Source of the DNA: Oscillospiraceae bacterium
GTDB lineage: Bacteria; Bacillota; Clostridia; Oscillospirales; Acutalibacteraceae
Length of the DNA: 64,000 bases
Direction: 5' to 3'
Assembly (NCBI GenBank): GCA_902762875.1
Contig: CACWPS010000006.1
Span: 48,665-112,664, forward strand
Shown: positions 26,180 through 34,577 of the stretch, piece after piece
Layout: each line of letters opens with the position of its first letter
Numbering within the stretch: the stretch's first letter is position 1
Notes under the pieces: model-generated
The model's database searches: none
Told to the model about the DNA's origin: nothing
What the model saw: only the letters and a program-made list of their open reading frames with translations
Program-made: the position numbers and the translations under genes

Positions 26180-26204
26180 AAGGGTTGCCGAAAAAGCAAC
26201 CCTT
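26180..26204 (+). terminator. Hairpin between pgk and tpiA, weak terminator or mRNA stabiliser
   Basis: AAGGGTTGC (26180-26188) pairs with GCAACCCTT (26196-26204). The following ACTTGTGTTATTAT is poor in T, so read-through to tpiA is expected; it may set the pgk to tpiA ratio. Confidence 0.5.
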
Positions 26205-26234
26205 ACTTGTGTTATTATAAAAGGAGTTTTTACA

Positions 26235-27002
26235 ATGAATAAAGCTAAAAGAGCCGCTGTAATCGCAGGCAACTGGAAAATGAATAAGACCCCCTCCGAA
26301 ACAACCGCACTCATAAACGAAATGAAGCCCCTTGTAGCGGGAGCTGACTGCAAGGTAGTGCTTTGCGTTCCATTTATCGACATTCCTGCGGCTGTAGCGG
26401 CGGCAGAGGGCTCAAATATTGAAATCGGCGCTGAAAATGTGCATTTTAAGGAGAGCGGCGCCTACACAGGCGAGGTTTCCGCACAGATGCTTGTTGAATC
26501 GGGCGTTAAGTATGTAGTTATCGGTCACAGCGAGAGAAGACAGTACTTCGGCGAGACCGACCAGACCGTAAACTTACGCACACTTGCCGCTTTAAATGCA
26601 GGTCTTACCGCTATTGTATGCGTCGGCGAAACCCTTGAGCAGAGAGAGCTTGGCTACACCGAGACTTTACTCAAATATCAGACCAAAATGGCACTTACCA
26701 ATGTAACTGCCGACCAATTAAAGAATGTTATTATCGCTTACGAGCCCGTATGGGCAATCGGAACAGGCGTTACCGCTACTGCCGAGCAGGCTGACGAGGG
26801 CAACGGCTATGTTCGTGCCGCTATTGCAGAGGCCTACGGCGCAGAGGTTGCAGAAACCGTTACAATCCAGTACGGCGGTTCTATGAACGCTAAGAATGCC
26901 GAGGAGCTTGTTGCAAAGATTAATGTTGACGGCGGACTTATCGGCGGCGCTTCCCTTAAGGCTGAGGATTTCTCGGTTATTGTTAAAGCCGCAAGCAAAT
27001 AA
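26235..27002 (+). CDS. tpiA: Triosephosphate isomerase
   Basis: Interconverts dihydroxyacetone phosphate and glyceraldehyde-3-phosphate. The 255-aa TIM barrel has the N-terminal AGNWKMNKTPSE with the catalytic Lys, the electrophilic His in YVVIGHSERRQYFGE, the catalytic Glu in IAYEPVWAIGTG and the phosphate-binding QYGGSMNAKNA and DGGLIGGASLK. The ribosome binding site is AAAGGAG. It is followed 18 bases later by gpmI. Confidence 0.97.
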   Translation: MNKAKRAAVIAGNWKMNKTPSETTALINEMKPLVAGADCKVVLCVPFIDIPAAVAAAEGSNIEIGAENVHFKESGAYTGEVSAQMLVESGVKYVVIGHSERRQYFGETDQTVNLRTLAALNAGLTAIVCVGETLEQRELGYTETLLKYQTKMALTNVTADQLKNVIIAYEPVWAIGTGVTATAEQADEGNGYVRAAIAEAYGAEVAETVTIQYGGSMNAKNAEELVAKINVDGGLIGGASLKAEDFSVIVKAASK

Positions 27003-27020
27003 TTTCAAGGTGATTAAATA

Positions 27021-28535
27021 ATGAAAAAACCTGTTGTTTTATGTATTATGGACGGTTTCGGCATAAGGGATACCGATGAAGGTAACGCAATCCATGCCGC
27101 TAAAACCCCCAATCTTACTAAATTTTTTAATGAAAACCCCTTCACTACCATTGGCGCTTCCGGACTTGATGTAGGACTCCCCGACGGACAAATGGGCAAC
27201 AGCGAGGTAGGTCACACCAACATCGGGGCCGGCCGTGTTGTTTACCAGATGCTCGTTAAAATCACAAAGTCTATTGAGGACGGCGACTTTTTTGATATTG
27301 AAGCTTTAAAGAATGCCGTTCAAAACTGCAAGGATAACGGCTCGGCGCTTCATCTTATCGGACTTCTTTCCGACGGCGGAGTTCACAGCCATATCGAGCA
27401 CCTCTATGGGCTTTTAGAGCTTGCAAAAAAGAACGGACTTAAAAAGGTATATGTTCACTGCCTTATGGACGGCAGAGATGTTTCCACCACCTCGGGCGTC
27501 GGCTTTATAAAAGACCTTCAGGCTAAAATGAAGGAGTTAGGTGTGGGAGAAATCGCATCTGTTATGGGCAGATACTATGCTATGGACCGTGATTTTGCTT
27601 GGGATAGAGTTGAAAAGGCATATGCCGCTTTTGTTTACGGCGAGGGCATCCAAAATTCCGATCCTGTAAAGGCAATGGAAGAATCCTATGCAAAGGATGT
27701 TACCGACGAGTTTATAGTTCCAACAGTTGTTAATAAAGACGGTATGATAAAGGCGGGCGACAGCGTTGTTTCCTTTAACTTCCGCCCCGACCGTGCAAGA
27801 CAGTTCACAAGAACATTGGTTGATCCCGATTTCGACGGCTTTGAGAGAAAGAACGGCTTCTTCCCCCTCACCTATGTTTGTATGACCCAGTACGACGAAA
27901 CTATGCCTAATGTTTCGGTTGCTTTCCCGCCCGAAGAGCTTAAAATGACCTTCGGTGAATATTTGGCAAGCAAAAACATGACACAGCTTAGAATCGCCGA
28001 AACTCAGAAGTACGCTCATGTTACCTTCTTCTTCAACGGCGGTGAAGAAAAGACCTTCGAGGGCGAAGACAGAATCCTTATTCAATCCCCCGATGTTCCA
28101 ACCTTTGATTTACAGCCTGAAATGAGCGCATACCCTGTTTGCGACGCTGTTTGCGAGCAGATAGAATCGGGCAAATACGATGCAGTTGTTCTCAACTTCG
28201 CCAACTGCGATATGGTAGGCCACACAGGCGTGTTTGATGCGGCTGTAAAGGCGGTTGAAGCGGTTGACGAATGCGTGGGCAGAGTTGTCCGTTCCACCCT
28301 TAAAATGGGCGGTGCGGTTATTATAACTGCCGACCACGGAAATGCCGACTGTATGGTTGGAGAGGACGGTCAGCCCTTTACTCCCCACACCACAAATCCC
28401 GTTCCTTTCTGCGTTGTAGGTTATCCCTGTGAATTAAAGGAGGGCGGCAGACTTGCCGACATTGTCCCCTCAATCCTTAAGATTATGGGACTGCCCCAGC
28501 CGACCGAAATGACCGGCGAATCCCTTATTAAATAG
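27021..28535 (+). CDS. gpmI: 2,3-bisphosphoglycerate-independent phosphoglycerate mutase
   Basis: A Mn-dependent mutase converting 3- to 2-phosphoglycerate, of the alkaline-phosphatase superfamily. The 504-aa protein has the first metal site CIMDGFGIRD, the phosphoryl-accepting Ser in GQMGNSEVGHTNIGAGRVV, the substrate loop HCLMDGRDVSTTSG, and the second metal cluster NFANCDMVGHTG and ITADHGNADCM. The use of iPGM rather than dPGM is usual in endospore formers. It is the last gene of the unit and ends at a terminator; no enolase gene follows. Confidence 0.97.
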   Translation: MKKPVVLCIMDGFGIRDTDEGNAIHAAKTPNLTKFFNENPFTTIGASGLDVGLPDGQMGNSEVGHTNIGAGRVVYQMLVKITKSIEDGDFFDIEALKNAVQNCKDNGSALHLIGLLSDGGVHSHIEHLYGLLELAKKNGLKKVYVHCLMDGRDVSTTSGVGFIKDLQAKMKELGVGEIASVMGRYYAMDRDFAWDRVEKAYAAFVYGEGIQNSDPVKAMEESYAKDVTDEFIVPTVVNKDGMIKAGDSVVSFNFRPDRARQFTRTLVDPDFDGFERKNGFFPLTYVCMTQYDETMPNVSVAFPPEELKMTFGEYLASKNMTQLRIAETQKYAHVTFFFNGGEEKTFEGEDRILIQSPDVPTFDLQPEMSAYPVCDAVCEQIESGKYDAVVLNFANCDMVGHTGVFDAAVKAVEAVDECVGRVVRSTLKMGGAVIITADHGNADCMVGEDGQPFTPHTTNPVPFCVVGYPCELKEGGRLADIVPSILKIMGLPQPTEMTGESLIK

Positions 28536-28549
28536 GCTATATAAAACTT

Positions 28550-28584
28550 AAAGCAGGTTGTTTTATAATAACCTGCTTTTTATT
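28550..28584 (+). terminator. Terminator of the glycolytic operon
   Basis: AAAGCAGGTT (28550-28559) pairs with AACCTGCTTT (28570-28579), followed by a T-rich run. It lies between two convergent genes and could work both ways. Confidence 0.8.
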
Positions 28585-29507
28585 TATATATATTTCCTTT
28601 TAGCGGCACACACGGCGGTGATGAAGGCGTTGTCAAGCTCTGTAAGCTTATATCCGTTACGGTAGATAAGCACATCCATATAAACCTTTTGAGTATCTAC
28701 ACACTCCCTTGCAACAAGTCCGTATTTTTCACACAAATCACTCGGAATTGGAGAAACCCACATAAACGAGTTCTCAACCTCATGCAAAATTTCAAACTGA
28801 CTTCCCCGCTCAAACACATAAATATGCTTGTCCACATACTTGGAGAGTTCTTCTTTTTTTACATCAATAAGGGGAAGTGACGGAACATACGGGTCGGCGT
28901 GGGTAACCTCTATATAGGGGGCTAAATCCTTGCAGTAAATTTCCTCTTTTTCCGCCAGCGGGTGATGCTTAGACATTAAAAGCACATATTTAAAATCGGT
29001 AATAATCTCAGCATTTAAACGCTTTTCCTCGAACAGGGTTTTAAAATAGCGTTCAAAGGTGTTTTGAAAACGGACTATTCCTAAATTATATTCACCCTTT
29101 ATCACATTGCTGATTGTTCTTGAGGAATTGGTTTCCTTGTAAAAAACATCGGCGGGAATATCGGTTTTAATGCTTTTTGCAAACTCGGCAAAGGCGTAGG
29201 AAATATAGCTTGCCCTGGGCACGCAAACAGAAAAATTTTGCTTAGATTTGCGGCCGCTTTTATACATTTCCTCGACCTCGTCAACCTGATTTACAATGCG
29301 CCTTGCGTACTGTAAAAACTCCTCACCCTCTGGGGTTACGGTTATTCCTTTTGGCGTACGGTTGAAAATAGTTATATTGAGGCTTTCCTCAAGCTCCTTA
29401 ATGGCTCTCGATAAATTCGGCTGACCCATATATAAATTTTCCGCCGCACGGCTTATTGATTTTGTATTTGCAATTTCAACAGCATATTTCAAATGGAGTA
29501 TATTCAC
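28584..29507 (-). CDS. LysR-family transcriptional regulator
   Basis: A 307-aa regulator with the N-terminal winged helix-turn-helix (LHLKYAVEIANTKSISRAAENLYMGQ followed by PNLSRAIKELEESLNITIFNR) and a C-terminal periplasmic-binding-like effector domain (from about residue 90). LysR proteins usually control a divergent gene; here that is the DUF421 gene at 29653, with about 145 bases between the starts. The inducer cannot be read from the sequence. Confidence 0.88.
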   Translation of the reverse strand: MNILHLKYAVEIANTKSISRAAENLYMGQPNLSRAIKELEESLNITIFNRTPKGITVTPEGEEFLQYARRIVNQVDEVEEMYKSGRKSKQNFSVCVPRASYISYAFAEFAKSIKTDIPADVFYKETNSSRTISNVIKGEYNLGIVRFQNTFERYFKTLFEEKRLNAEIITDFKYVLLMSKHHPLAEKEEIYCKDLAPYIEVTHADPYVPSLPLIDVKKEELSKYVDKHIYVFERGSQFEILHEVENSFMWVSPIPSDLCEKYGLVARECVDTQKVYMDVLIYRNGYKLTELDNAFITAVCAAKRKYI

Positions 29508-29539
29508 AGTATCACCTCACGCATAATAGATATATAAAT

Positions 29540-29568
29540 ATTGTATAACAAAATAGTAATTTTGTCAA
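29540..29568 (-). promoter_or_regulatory. Promoter of the LysR gene
   Basis: Minus strand: TTGACA (29563-29568), 17 bp, TACAAT (29540-29545). Beyond it towards DUF421 lies an inverted repeat TGGTAAA (29585-29591) / TTTACCA (29617-29623), a possible regulator site. Confidence 0.65.
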
Positions 29569-29652
29569 GTAAGCCAACCTTATTTGGTAAAAATTTACAC
29601 ATATAACTTAAATAAATTTACCATATTTGCAAATAATAACAGCGGTGATACA

Positions 29653-30330
29653 ATGATTATTACAATAACCCGCACGATTATACTGTATATTTTCGTAACC
29701 TTGGGAATAAGGCTTATGGGAAAACGACAGGTGGGAGAAATGCAGCCCAACGAGCTTGTAGTCACCCTGCTTATCTCGGAAATCGCAGCCATTCCCCTAC
29801 AGGACACCTCTCAACCCATTTTAGACGGTGTTGTGGCAATATTTATGCTGGTAATTTTAGAGATAATTGTATCGGTGCTGGCAATGAAAAGTATGACGGT
29901 CAGAAAGCTTATGAACGGAAAATCGGCGGTGATAATCAAAAACGGCGTTATAGACCAGAACGCCATGCGGCAGGTGCGTATGACGGTGCTTGACTTAGTG
30001 GAGCTTTTGCGGGGGCAGAATGTGTTTGACATTTCCACCGTTGCCTTTGCGGTGCTTGAGGTAAACGGCAACCTGAGCGTGCTTTTAAAATCCTCCGAAC
30101 AGACCGTCACAGCGGGCGACCTTAATATAGATAACGGCAAAGCCGCCCTTCCCCTGCCTGTTATAAGCGACGGAAAAATAATCAAAGAATCGCTTAGGGC
30201 TCTTGAAACAGATGAATCAAAAATCAAAGAAAAGGTTGCCGCCAATAAAACCGATATAAAACAAGTCTTTTTAATGACTATGGACAGGTACGGAAATTTC
30301 AGCCTTATAAAAATGAGGGATAAGCAATGA
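29653..30330 (+). CDS. DUF421 (YetF-like) membrane protein
   Basis: The 225-aa protein has three N-terminal hydrophobic helices (IITITRTIILYIFVTLGIRL, VTLLISEIAAIPLQ, GVVAIFMLVILEIIVSVLA) and a cytoplasmic DUF421 domain with GKRQVGEMQPNELVVTLLISE, KLMNGKSAVIIKNGVID and LDLVELLRGQNVFDISTVAFAVLE-like motifs. The family is widespread in spore formers and linked there to spore membranes (YetF/YrbG type), but its biochemical role is unclear. The start is ATG 29653 with GCGGTGATA; the frame is open 23 codons further upstream without a site. Its stop overlaps the next gene by four bases (ATGA), so it is coupled to the DUF4363 gene. Confidence 0.85.
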   Translation: MIITITRTIILYIFVTLGIRLMGKRQVGEMQPNELVVTLLISEIAAIPLQDTSQPILDGVVAIFMLVILEIIVSVLAMKSMTVRKLMNGKSAVIIKNGVIDQNAMRQVRMTVLDLVELLRGQNVFDISTVAFAVLEVNGNLSVLLKSSEQTVTAGDLNIDNGKAALPLPVISDGKIIKESLRALETDESKIKEKVAANKTDIKQVFLMTMDRYGNFSLIKMRDKQ

Positions 30331-30698
30331 AAAGACTTATAGCCGCAGGAATACTGCTGGCGGCAGTTATCACTGCATATATCATGAGCTTTGCGTATAT
30401 CACCAAAACCTGTGACGAAACAAAGGAGCTTATACTTCGCTGTGAAGACGCCTACAATAAGGGTGAAGCGTACGAATATGCCGAAAAACTAAGCAATCTT
30501 TGGGACGAAAAAGAAAGCGCACTTTCCTTTTTTATGAATCATAACCGAATTGACGATATAGAGCTTGAAATATCTTCCCTTTTGCTTTACAGCGAAACCA
30601 AGGACGAAATATTATTCTACGAGCATATCGAAACCCTTAAAATGCTCTTGCACCAGGTAAAAGAGGATACAAGAATCAGCATTCACAGTATTTTCTAA
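30327..30698 (+). CDS. DUF4363-type small exported protein
   Basis: A 123-aa protein with one N-terminal hydrophobic helix (LIAAGILLAAVITAYIMSFAY), either signal peptide or anchor, followed by a helical acidic domain (CDETKELILRCEDAYNKGEAYEYAEKL...LWDEKESALSFFMNH). This matches DUF4363, a family often found next to DUF421 genes in Clostridia. Translational overlap with DUF421 suggests the two proteins act together at a membrane. Function unknown. Confidence 0.75.
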   Translation: MKRLIAAGILLAAVITAYIMSFAYITKTCDETKELILRCEDAYNKGEAYEYAEKLSNLWDEKESALSFFMNHNRIDDIELEISSLLLYSETKDEILFYEHIETLKMLLHQVKEDTRISIHSIF

Positions 30699-30741
30699 TG
30701 AATAAATATTCATAAAAACGAATATTGTGTATAATTATTCA
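30699..30741 (+). promoter_or_regulatory. ARG-box-like operators (ArgR/AhrC)
   Basis: TGAATAAATATTCA (30699-30712) matches the ARG box consensus TGAATwwwwATTCA fully. TGTATAATTATTCA (30728-30741) has one mismatch. Weaker versions lie closer to the promoter at 30788-30801 and 30809-30822. They suggest arginine-responsive control of the transporter downstream. Confidence 0.6.
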
Positions 30742-30830
30742 TTCTGCATAAACAAACCGCCTTTCACCCGCCTTGATATGCACAAAATCGAAAAATATTC
30801 AAAAAATTATCATAAATATGCAAAAAAGTG

Positions 30831-30859
30831 TTGACAAGTCGGCTTTGCGGTGATATAAT
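30831..30859 (+). promoter_or_regulatory. Consensus sigma-A promoter of the amino-acid ABC transporter
   Basis: TTGACA (30831-30836), exactly 17 bp, TATAAT (30854-30859). Both hexamers are perfect. Confidence 0.85.
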
Positions 30860-30902
30860 CCCTTATATAATTTAAAATTTATTTTTAAAGGGGATTTTCC
30901 AA

Positions 30903-31673
30903 ATGAAAAAAATCACAAAAATCGTAAGCGTTTTAGCCGCTTTGGCTATCGCTGTTCTCTGCTGCGGCTGCGGCAGTAAGTCTATGACCGCTCAAGAGGG
31001 CAAACTTATTATGGCTACCAATGCCGAGTTCCCGCCCTATGAGTACAAAGAGGGCGACGCTATCGTAGGTATCGACGCAGAGGTTGCAAAGCTTATTGCT
31101 GAAAAGTTAAACCTTGAGCTTGATAGGAATCGGAGAAGTTGACCTTTTCCTTTCTCTCATCGGTAACGGTCATACCCGCCATACCCATATCGTATTTACC
31201 TGACTGAACGCCCGGAATGATAGAGTCGAAATCAACATCGGCGCTATGCTACAGGCGTTCAGGTTGTAATCGTTAAGGAAGACAGCGATATTAAATCTAT
31301 TGACGATTTAGAGGGTAAGAAAATCGGCGCTCAGCAGGGTACAACAGGTTACATTTATGCTTCCGACTCTGTTGAAAACGGCGGCTATGGTGAAGAAAAT
31401 GTAACAGGTTATCAGAACGGCGCACTCGCTGTTGAGGCTTTAAAGGGCGGCAAGGTTGACTGCGTTATTATTGATAACGAGCCCGCAAAGGCTTATGTTG
31501 CCGCAAACGAGGGTCTTAAGATTCTTGACACCGAATATGTAACCGAGGATTACGCAATCTGCTTCGCAAAGGAAAACACCGAGCTTCAGACCAAGGTAAA
31601 CGATGCGCTTAAGGCACTTATTGAAGACGGTTCTGTTAAAAAGGTTGTTGACAAATACATTAAAGCTGACTAA
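30903..31673 (+). pseudogene. Amino-acid ABC transporter substrate-binding lipoprotein, interrupted by an internal inversion
   Basis: The frame starts MKKITKIVSVLAALAIAVLC with a lipobox-like Cys and continues with KLIMATNAEFPPYEYKEG and IVGIDAEVAKLIAEKLNLELD, the lobe-1 start of a family 3 solute-binding protein. It breaks at about 31127. The end, from VQVVIVKEDSDIKSIDDLEGKK (about 31255) to VVDKYIKAD (stop 31671-31673), is intact and in the same frame. The missing middle (DVDFDSIIPGVQSGKYDMG, AGMTVTDERKEKVNFSDSY) is present on the opposite strand. Flipping 31123-31247 back restores an uninterrupted 256-aa protein without any other change. As read, only 79 residues are made. A hairpin and permease and ATPase genes follow. 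Confidence 0.85.
31123..31247. other. Inverted 125-bp segment inside the binding-protein gene
   Basis: The segment is bounded by ATAG (31123-31126) and its complement CTAT (31244-31247). The core at 31127-31243 is 117 bp, a multiple of three. Reverse-complementing it rebuilds codons for LDSADVDFDSIIPG at the left junction and NFSDSYATGVQVV at the right. No longer inverted repeat is visible at the borders. Confidence 0.85.
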
Positions 31674-31687
31674 TTTAAAAATAATTA

Positions 31688-31716
31688 GGGGCGGTTTTAC
31701 AACCGCCCTGTTTTTT
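31688..31716 (+). terminator. Hairpin terminator/attenuator between binding protein and permease genes
   Basis: GGGCGGTT (31689-31696), loop TTAC, AACCGCCC (31701-31708), then TGTTTTTT. Such leaky terminators after the binding-protein gene commonly make its mRNA more abundant than that of the membrane parts. Confidence 0.8.
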
Positions 31717-31738
31717 AGCATAGAAAGGAGTTTATGTA

Positions 31739-32494
31739 TTGACTGGCATAATTAACGCTGTTTCAGGCTGGTTCAGCTCCCTTGCGGACGAGTTCAAGTT
31801 CGTCTTTATCGAGGGCAACCGCTACGAACAACTGATAACCGGCTTTGTAAATACACTTAAGATTACCTTCGGCGCATTGCTTATAGGTATTGCAATAGGT
31901 ATAATCGTTGCCGCCGTGCGCTCTACATACGATAAAAACCGTGACAAAATGCGCCAGCACAAGGGTATAGGATATTTTATACTCTCGTTTTTAAATGCAG
32001 TTTGCAAGCTCTATTTAACGGTTATCCGAGGCACCCCTGTTGTCGTTCAGCTTATGATTTCATATTTCCTTATCTTTGTCTCGGTAAGGGACGGCGTACC
32101 CATAGGCATTTTCGCTTTCGGTATAAATTCGGGCGCATATGTTGCGGAAATCTTCCGAGGCGGAATTATGGCGGTGGATAACGGACAGTTTGAGGCGGGG
32201 CGTTCTTTGGGACTTAACTATGTTCAGACTATGATACATATTGTTATTCCCCAAATGTTTAAAACCGTACTCCCCACCCTCTGCAACGAGTTTATAGCCC
32301 TTTTAAAGGAAACCTCGGTTGCGGGCTATGTAGGCGTTGTAGACCTTACCAAGGCGGGCAACTCCATAGCGGGCCGCACCTACTCCTACTTCCTGCCCCT
32401 TATCACCGTAGCGGCTATTTATCTTGTAATAGTTATGGTTTTAACCTGGCTTGTAGGAAAGCTTGAAAGGAGGCTGCGTACCAGTGACCACTAA
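31739..32494 (+). CDS. Polar amino-acid ABC transporter permease
   Basis: A 251-aa inner membrane subunit of the HisM/GlnP type. It has about five helices, [17 protein letters not shown], and the cytoplasmic EAA loop [23 protein letters not shown] through to [16 protein letters not shown], which docks on the ATPase. It starts at TTG 31739, eight bases after AAAGGAG; the ATG just upstream is out of frame and stops at once. ARG-type boxes upstream point to arginine or another basic amino acid as substrate (inference). Confidence 0.92.
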   Translation: MTGIINAVSGWFSSLADEFKFVFIEGNRYEQLITGFVNTLKITFGALLIGIAIGIIVAAVRSTYDKNRDKMRQHKGIGYFILSFLNAVCKLYLTVIRGTPVVVQLMISYFLIFVSVRDGVPIGIFAFGINSGAYVAEIFRGGIMAVDNGQFEAGRSLGLNYVQTMIHIVIPQMFKTVLPTLCNEFIALLKETSVAGYVGVVDLTKAGNSIAGRTYSYFLPLITVAAIYLVIVMVLTWLVGKLERRLRTSDH

Positions 32495-33224
32495 TGAAGT
32501 GCTTATAAAAACCGAAAATTTGCAAAAAGCTTTTGGCAAAATTGAGGTTTTAAAGGGTATTGATACCGAGATTAAAAAGGGCGAGGTTGTGGTTATAATC
32601 GGACCCTCCGGCTCGGGAAAATCCACCTTTTTGCGCACCCTCAATCTCCTTGAAGAGCCCACAGGCGGGCATATTTATTTTGAGGGAACGGATATTACCG
32701 ACCCTAAAGTAAACATAAATGTTCACCGCCAAAAGATGGGAATGGTTTTCCAGCAGTTCAACCTTTTTCCCAATATGACGGTGCTTAAGAATATGACAAT
32801 AGCTCCCGTAAAGCTTAAAAAAGCCACCAAGGCCGAGGCCGAGGAACGAGCACTCTCATTACTTGACCGTGTAGGTCTTAAGGACAGGGCTAATGCCTAT
32901 CCCTCACAGCTGTCAGGCGGTCAAAAGCAGAGGGTCGCAATAGTCCGTGCACTTTGTATGCAACCCGATGTAATGCTTTTTGACGAGCCCACATCTGCCC
33001 TCGACCCCGAAATGGTAGGCGAGGTGCTTGATGTTATGAAAGCCCTTGCAAACGAAGGTATGACAATGGCGGTTGTAACCCACGAAATGGGATTTGCAAA
33101 AGAGGTTGCAGACCGAGTGCTCTTTATCGACCAAGGTATTATTATGGAAGAGGGCACACCCGAAGAAGTCTTCGGCAATCCCAAAAGCCCGAGACTTCAG
33201 GACTTCTTAAGCAAGGTTATATAA
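32484..33224 (+). CDS. Polar amino-acid ABC transporter ATP-binding protein
   Basis: The 246-aa ATPase that powers the transporter. Walker A is [12 protein letters not shown], the Q loop [13 protein letters not shown], the signature [15 protein letters not shown], Walker [14 protein letters not shown] and the H loop [15 protein letters not shown], as in GlnQ/ArtP/HisP. I chose GTG 32484, about ten bases after AAAGGAGG; it overlaps the permease end by eleven bases. The gene is intact although the binding-protein gene is broken, so the complex would lack its receptor in the orientation seen here. Confidence 0.93.
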   Translation: MTTNEVLIKTENLQKAFGKIEVLKGIDTEIKKGEVVVIIGPSGSGKSTFLRTLNLLEEPTGGHIYFEGTDITDPKVNINVHRQKMGMVFQQFNLFPNMTVLKNMTIAPVKLKKATKAEAEERALSLLDRVGLKDRANAYPSQLSGGQKQRVAIVRALCMQPDVMLFDEPTSALDPEMVGEVLDVMKALANEGMTMAVVTHEMGFAKEVADRVLFIDQGIIMEEGTPEEVFGNPKSPRLQDFLSKVI

Positions 33225-33260
33225 AATAAAAATCTGTTGATTTAAAGGTAGATAAATATA

Positions 33261-33388
33261 AAAGGCTCCCTTGTGTAAAGGGAGCTGTCAGCGAAGCTGA
33301 CTGAGGGATTGTGAGAAAAGGCTTATTAAAGCATTTTCAATCCCTCCGCCTCGTTCCTCGGCACCTCCCTTTACACAAGGGAGGCTTT
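33261..33388. repeat. Palindromic dispersed repeat
   Basis: About 128 bp with paired ends: AAAGGCTCCCTTGTGTAAAG at the left and its near complement CTTTACACAAGGGAGGCTTT at the right. Inside are CTGTCAGCGAAGCTGACTGAGGG and TCAATCCCTCCGCCTCG-type segments. Same architecture as the copies at 6474-6686 and 10096-10409. Non-coding. Confidence 0.75.
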
Positions 33389-33391
33389 TTT
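33364..33391 (+). terminator. Terminator supplied by the repeat
   Basis: CCTCCCTT (33364-33371), loop, AAGGGAGG (33377-33384), then CTTTTTT on the plus strand. It could end the transporter operon. Confidence 0.7.
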
Positions 33392-33421
33392 GTGCAAAGT
33401 GCTTTCAACATTACAGCATTT

Positions 33422-33952
33422 TCATATTTTAAGCAGTTTTTTTACCTTTGGGTGTATACGCAGCATATATGTTCCCGAAAGTCTTGAAACCGTAATATCA
33501 TAAAGAACGAAAACTCCGTTTCCAAAGGCTAAAAAGATATATGCGCCGTATTTTCCGAGAGTGTTAAAATCTTCGGTAGATATACCGAACATTTCAGCAA
33601 ATACCACATAAATCAGTAAAGCGGCGGCGTTAAATACCGCAAGCTTTAAAACCCATTCAATTACAGGCTTGTTTACCCTTTCAATCAGCGCCTTAACTAT
33701 CGGATAATATCCAAACAGGCAGATATACATAAGCTTGCTTTCGGGCTCGGCAAAAATAAACACCAGTACCGAGGCGGCAAGATAACCCGCAAATGCCCAT
33801 TTCACATTTATCTCGATAACAAGCATCATTGTAAGCAGACCCGTTATCGCAGGAACGGCGTAGGTAAAGTACGGAAAATAGGACAGTAGCATAAAAACCA
33901 CCGAAAGTGCAACCGTTATTCCGCACAATGTTATTTTAATGTTTCGTTTCAC
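33422..33952 (-). CDS. Small integral membrane protein, unknown function
   Basis: A 176-aa protein with about five hydrophobic helices beginning right after MKRNIKITLCG (ITVALSVVFMLLSYFPYFTYAVPAITGLLTMML, WAFAGYLAASVLVFIFA, and three more). It ends in the basic tail HPKVKKLLKI. Size and topology recall ECF-transporter S components, but no defining motif is seen. It lies 13 bases after the DnaJ gene on the same strand, so the three genes 35416-33422 look like one unit. Confidence 0.7.
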   Translation of the reverse strand: MKRNIKITLCGITVALSVVFMLLSYFPYFTYAVPAITGLLTMMLVIEINVKWAFAGYLAASVLVFIFAEPESKLMYICLFGYYPIVKALIERVNKPVIEWVLKLAVFNAAALLIYVVFAEMFGISTEDFNTLGKYGAYIFLAFGNGVFVLYDITVSRLSGTYMLRIHPKVKKLLKI

Positions 33953-33965
33953 ACTACCGCTTCCC

Positions 33966-34577
33966 TTAACAGCAAGGAATTAAATCTCCGCCCATACACT
34001 CACAGCAGGAATCACAGCACCAAAGATTTATGCACAAATCACAGCCGTCACAGCCGCCTGTGCCACCACCGTAGGTGCGGTAAGGGTTACCCTGTCTTCC
34101 CTGCTGACGCTGTGCATTGTTTACGGCGTTGCGGTATTCCATATTTGTCGGGTCCATTCTTGAGGCTGTAGCAAAGCTTGTAAAGGCCTGATCAAACCAA
34201 CCTCTGCGGTAAAGCACCGTTCCGTTAAGAAAGTACCACTCCGCATTGCGGGACTGCGGCGGAACGCCGTCCAGTATCTCCTGCGCCTGCTCAAGTCTGC
34301 CCTGATTAATAAGGCTTCTGACCTCGGGGAATGAGGAAGCCGCATTGGCGTTAAAACCGCCTGCATAGCTGTTATTATTCTTACCCGAACGGCGTGAGTT
34401 CATAATCCGGTCGTACGCCTCATTAATCTCCTTCATCTTTTCACCCGCAAGGTCGGAAAGGGGATTATCGGTGTAATTATCGGGGTGATACTTGCGTGCA
34501 AGCTCCCTATAAGCGTTTTTAATTTCTTCGTCGCTGGCGTTACTTGAAACGCCCAATACCGCATACGGATCTTTCAT
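33966..34577 (-). CDS. DnaJ-domain protein with TPR-like middle and Cys-rich tail
   Basis: A 203-aa co-chaperone-like protein. Residues 1-60 form a J domain ([21 protein letters not shown], the HPD motif in ARKYHPDNY). Residues about 85-150 look like one or two TPR helices ([33 protein letters not shown]). The end carries nine Cys in about 30 residues ([21 protein letters not shown]), a possible metal site. A J domain stimulates an Hsp70; the Cys tail differs from the zinc fingers of DnaJ proper. Its start overlaps the DUF5685 stop (ATGA). Confidence 0.85.
   Translation of the reverse strand: MKDPYAVLGVSSNASDEEIKNAYRELARKYHPDNYTDNPLSDLAGEKMKEINEAYDRIMNSRRSGKNNNSYAGGFNANAASSFPEVRSLINQGRLEQAQEILDGVPPQSRNAEWYFLNGTVLYRRGWFDQAFTSFATASRMDPTNMEYRNAVNNAQRQQGRQGNPYRTYGGGTGGCDGCDLCINLWCCDSCCECMGGDLIPCC

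Noticed and set aside
30705-30830. T-box or other riboswitch before the amino-acid transporter
   Set aside because: The region lies upstream of the consensus promoter, so it is not in the leader. The AT-rich palindromes fit ARG boxes.
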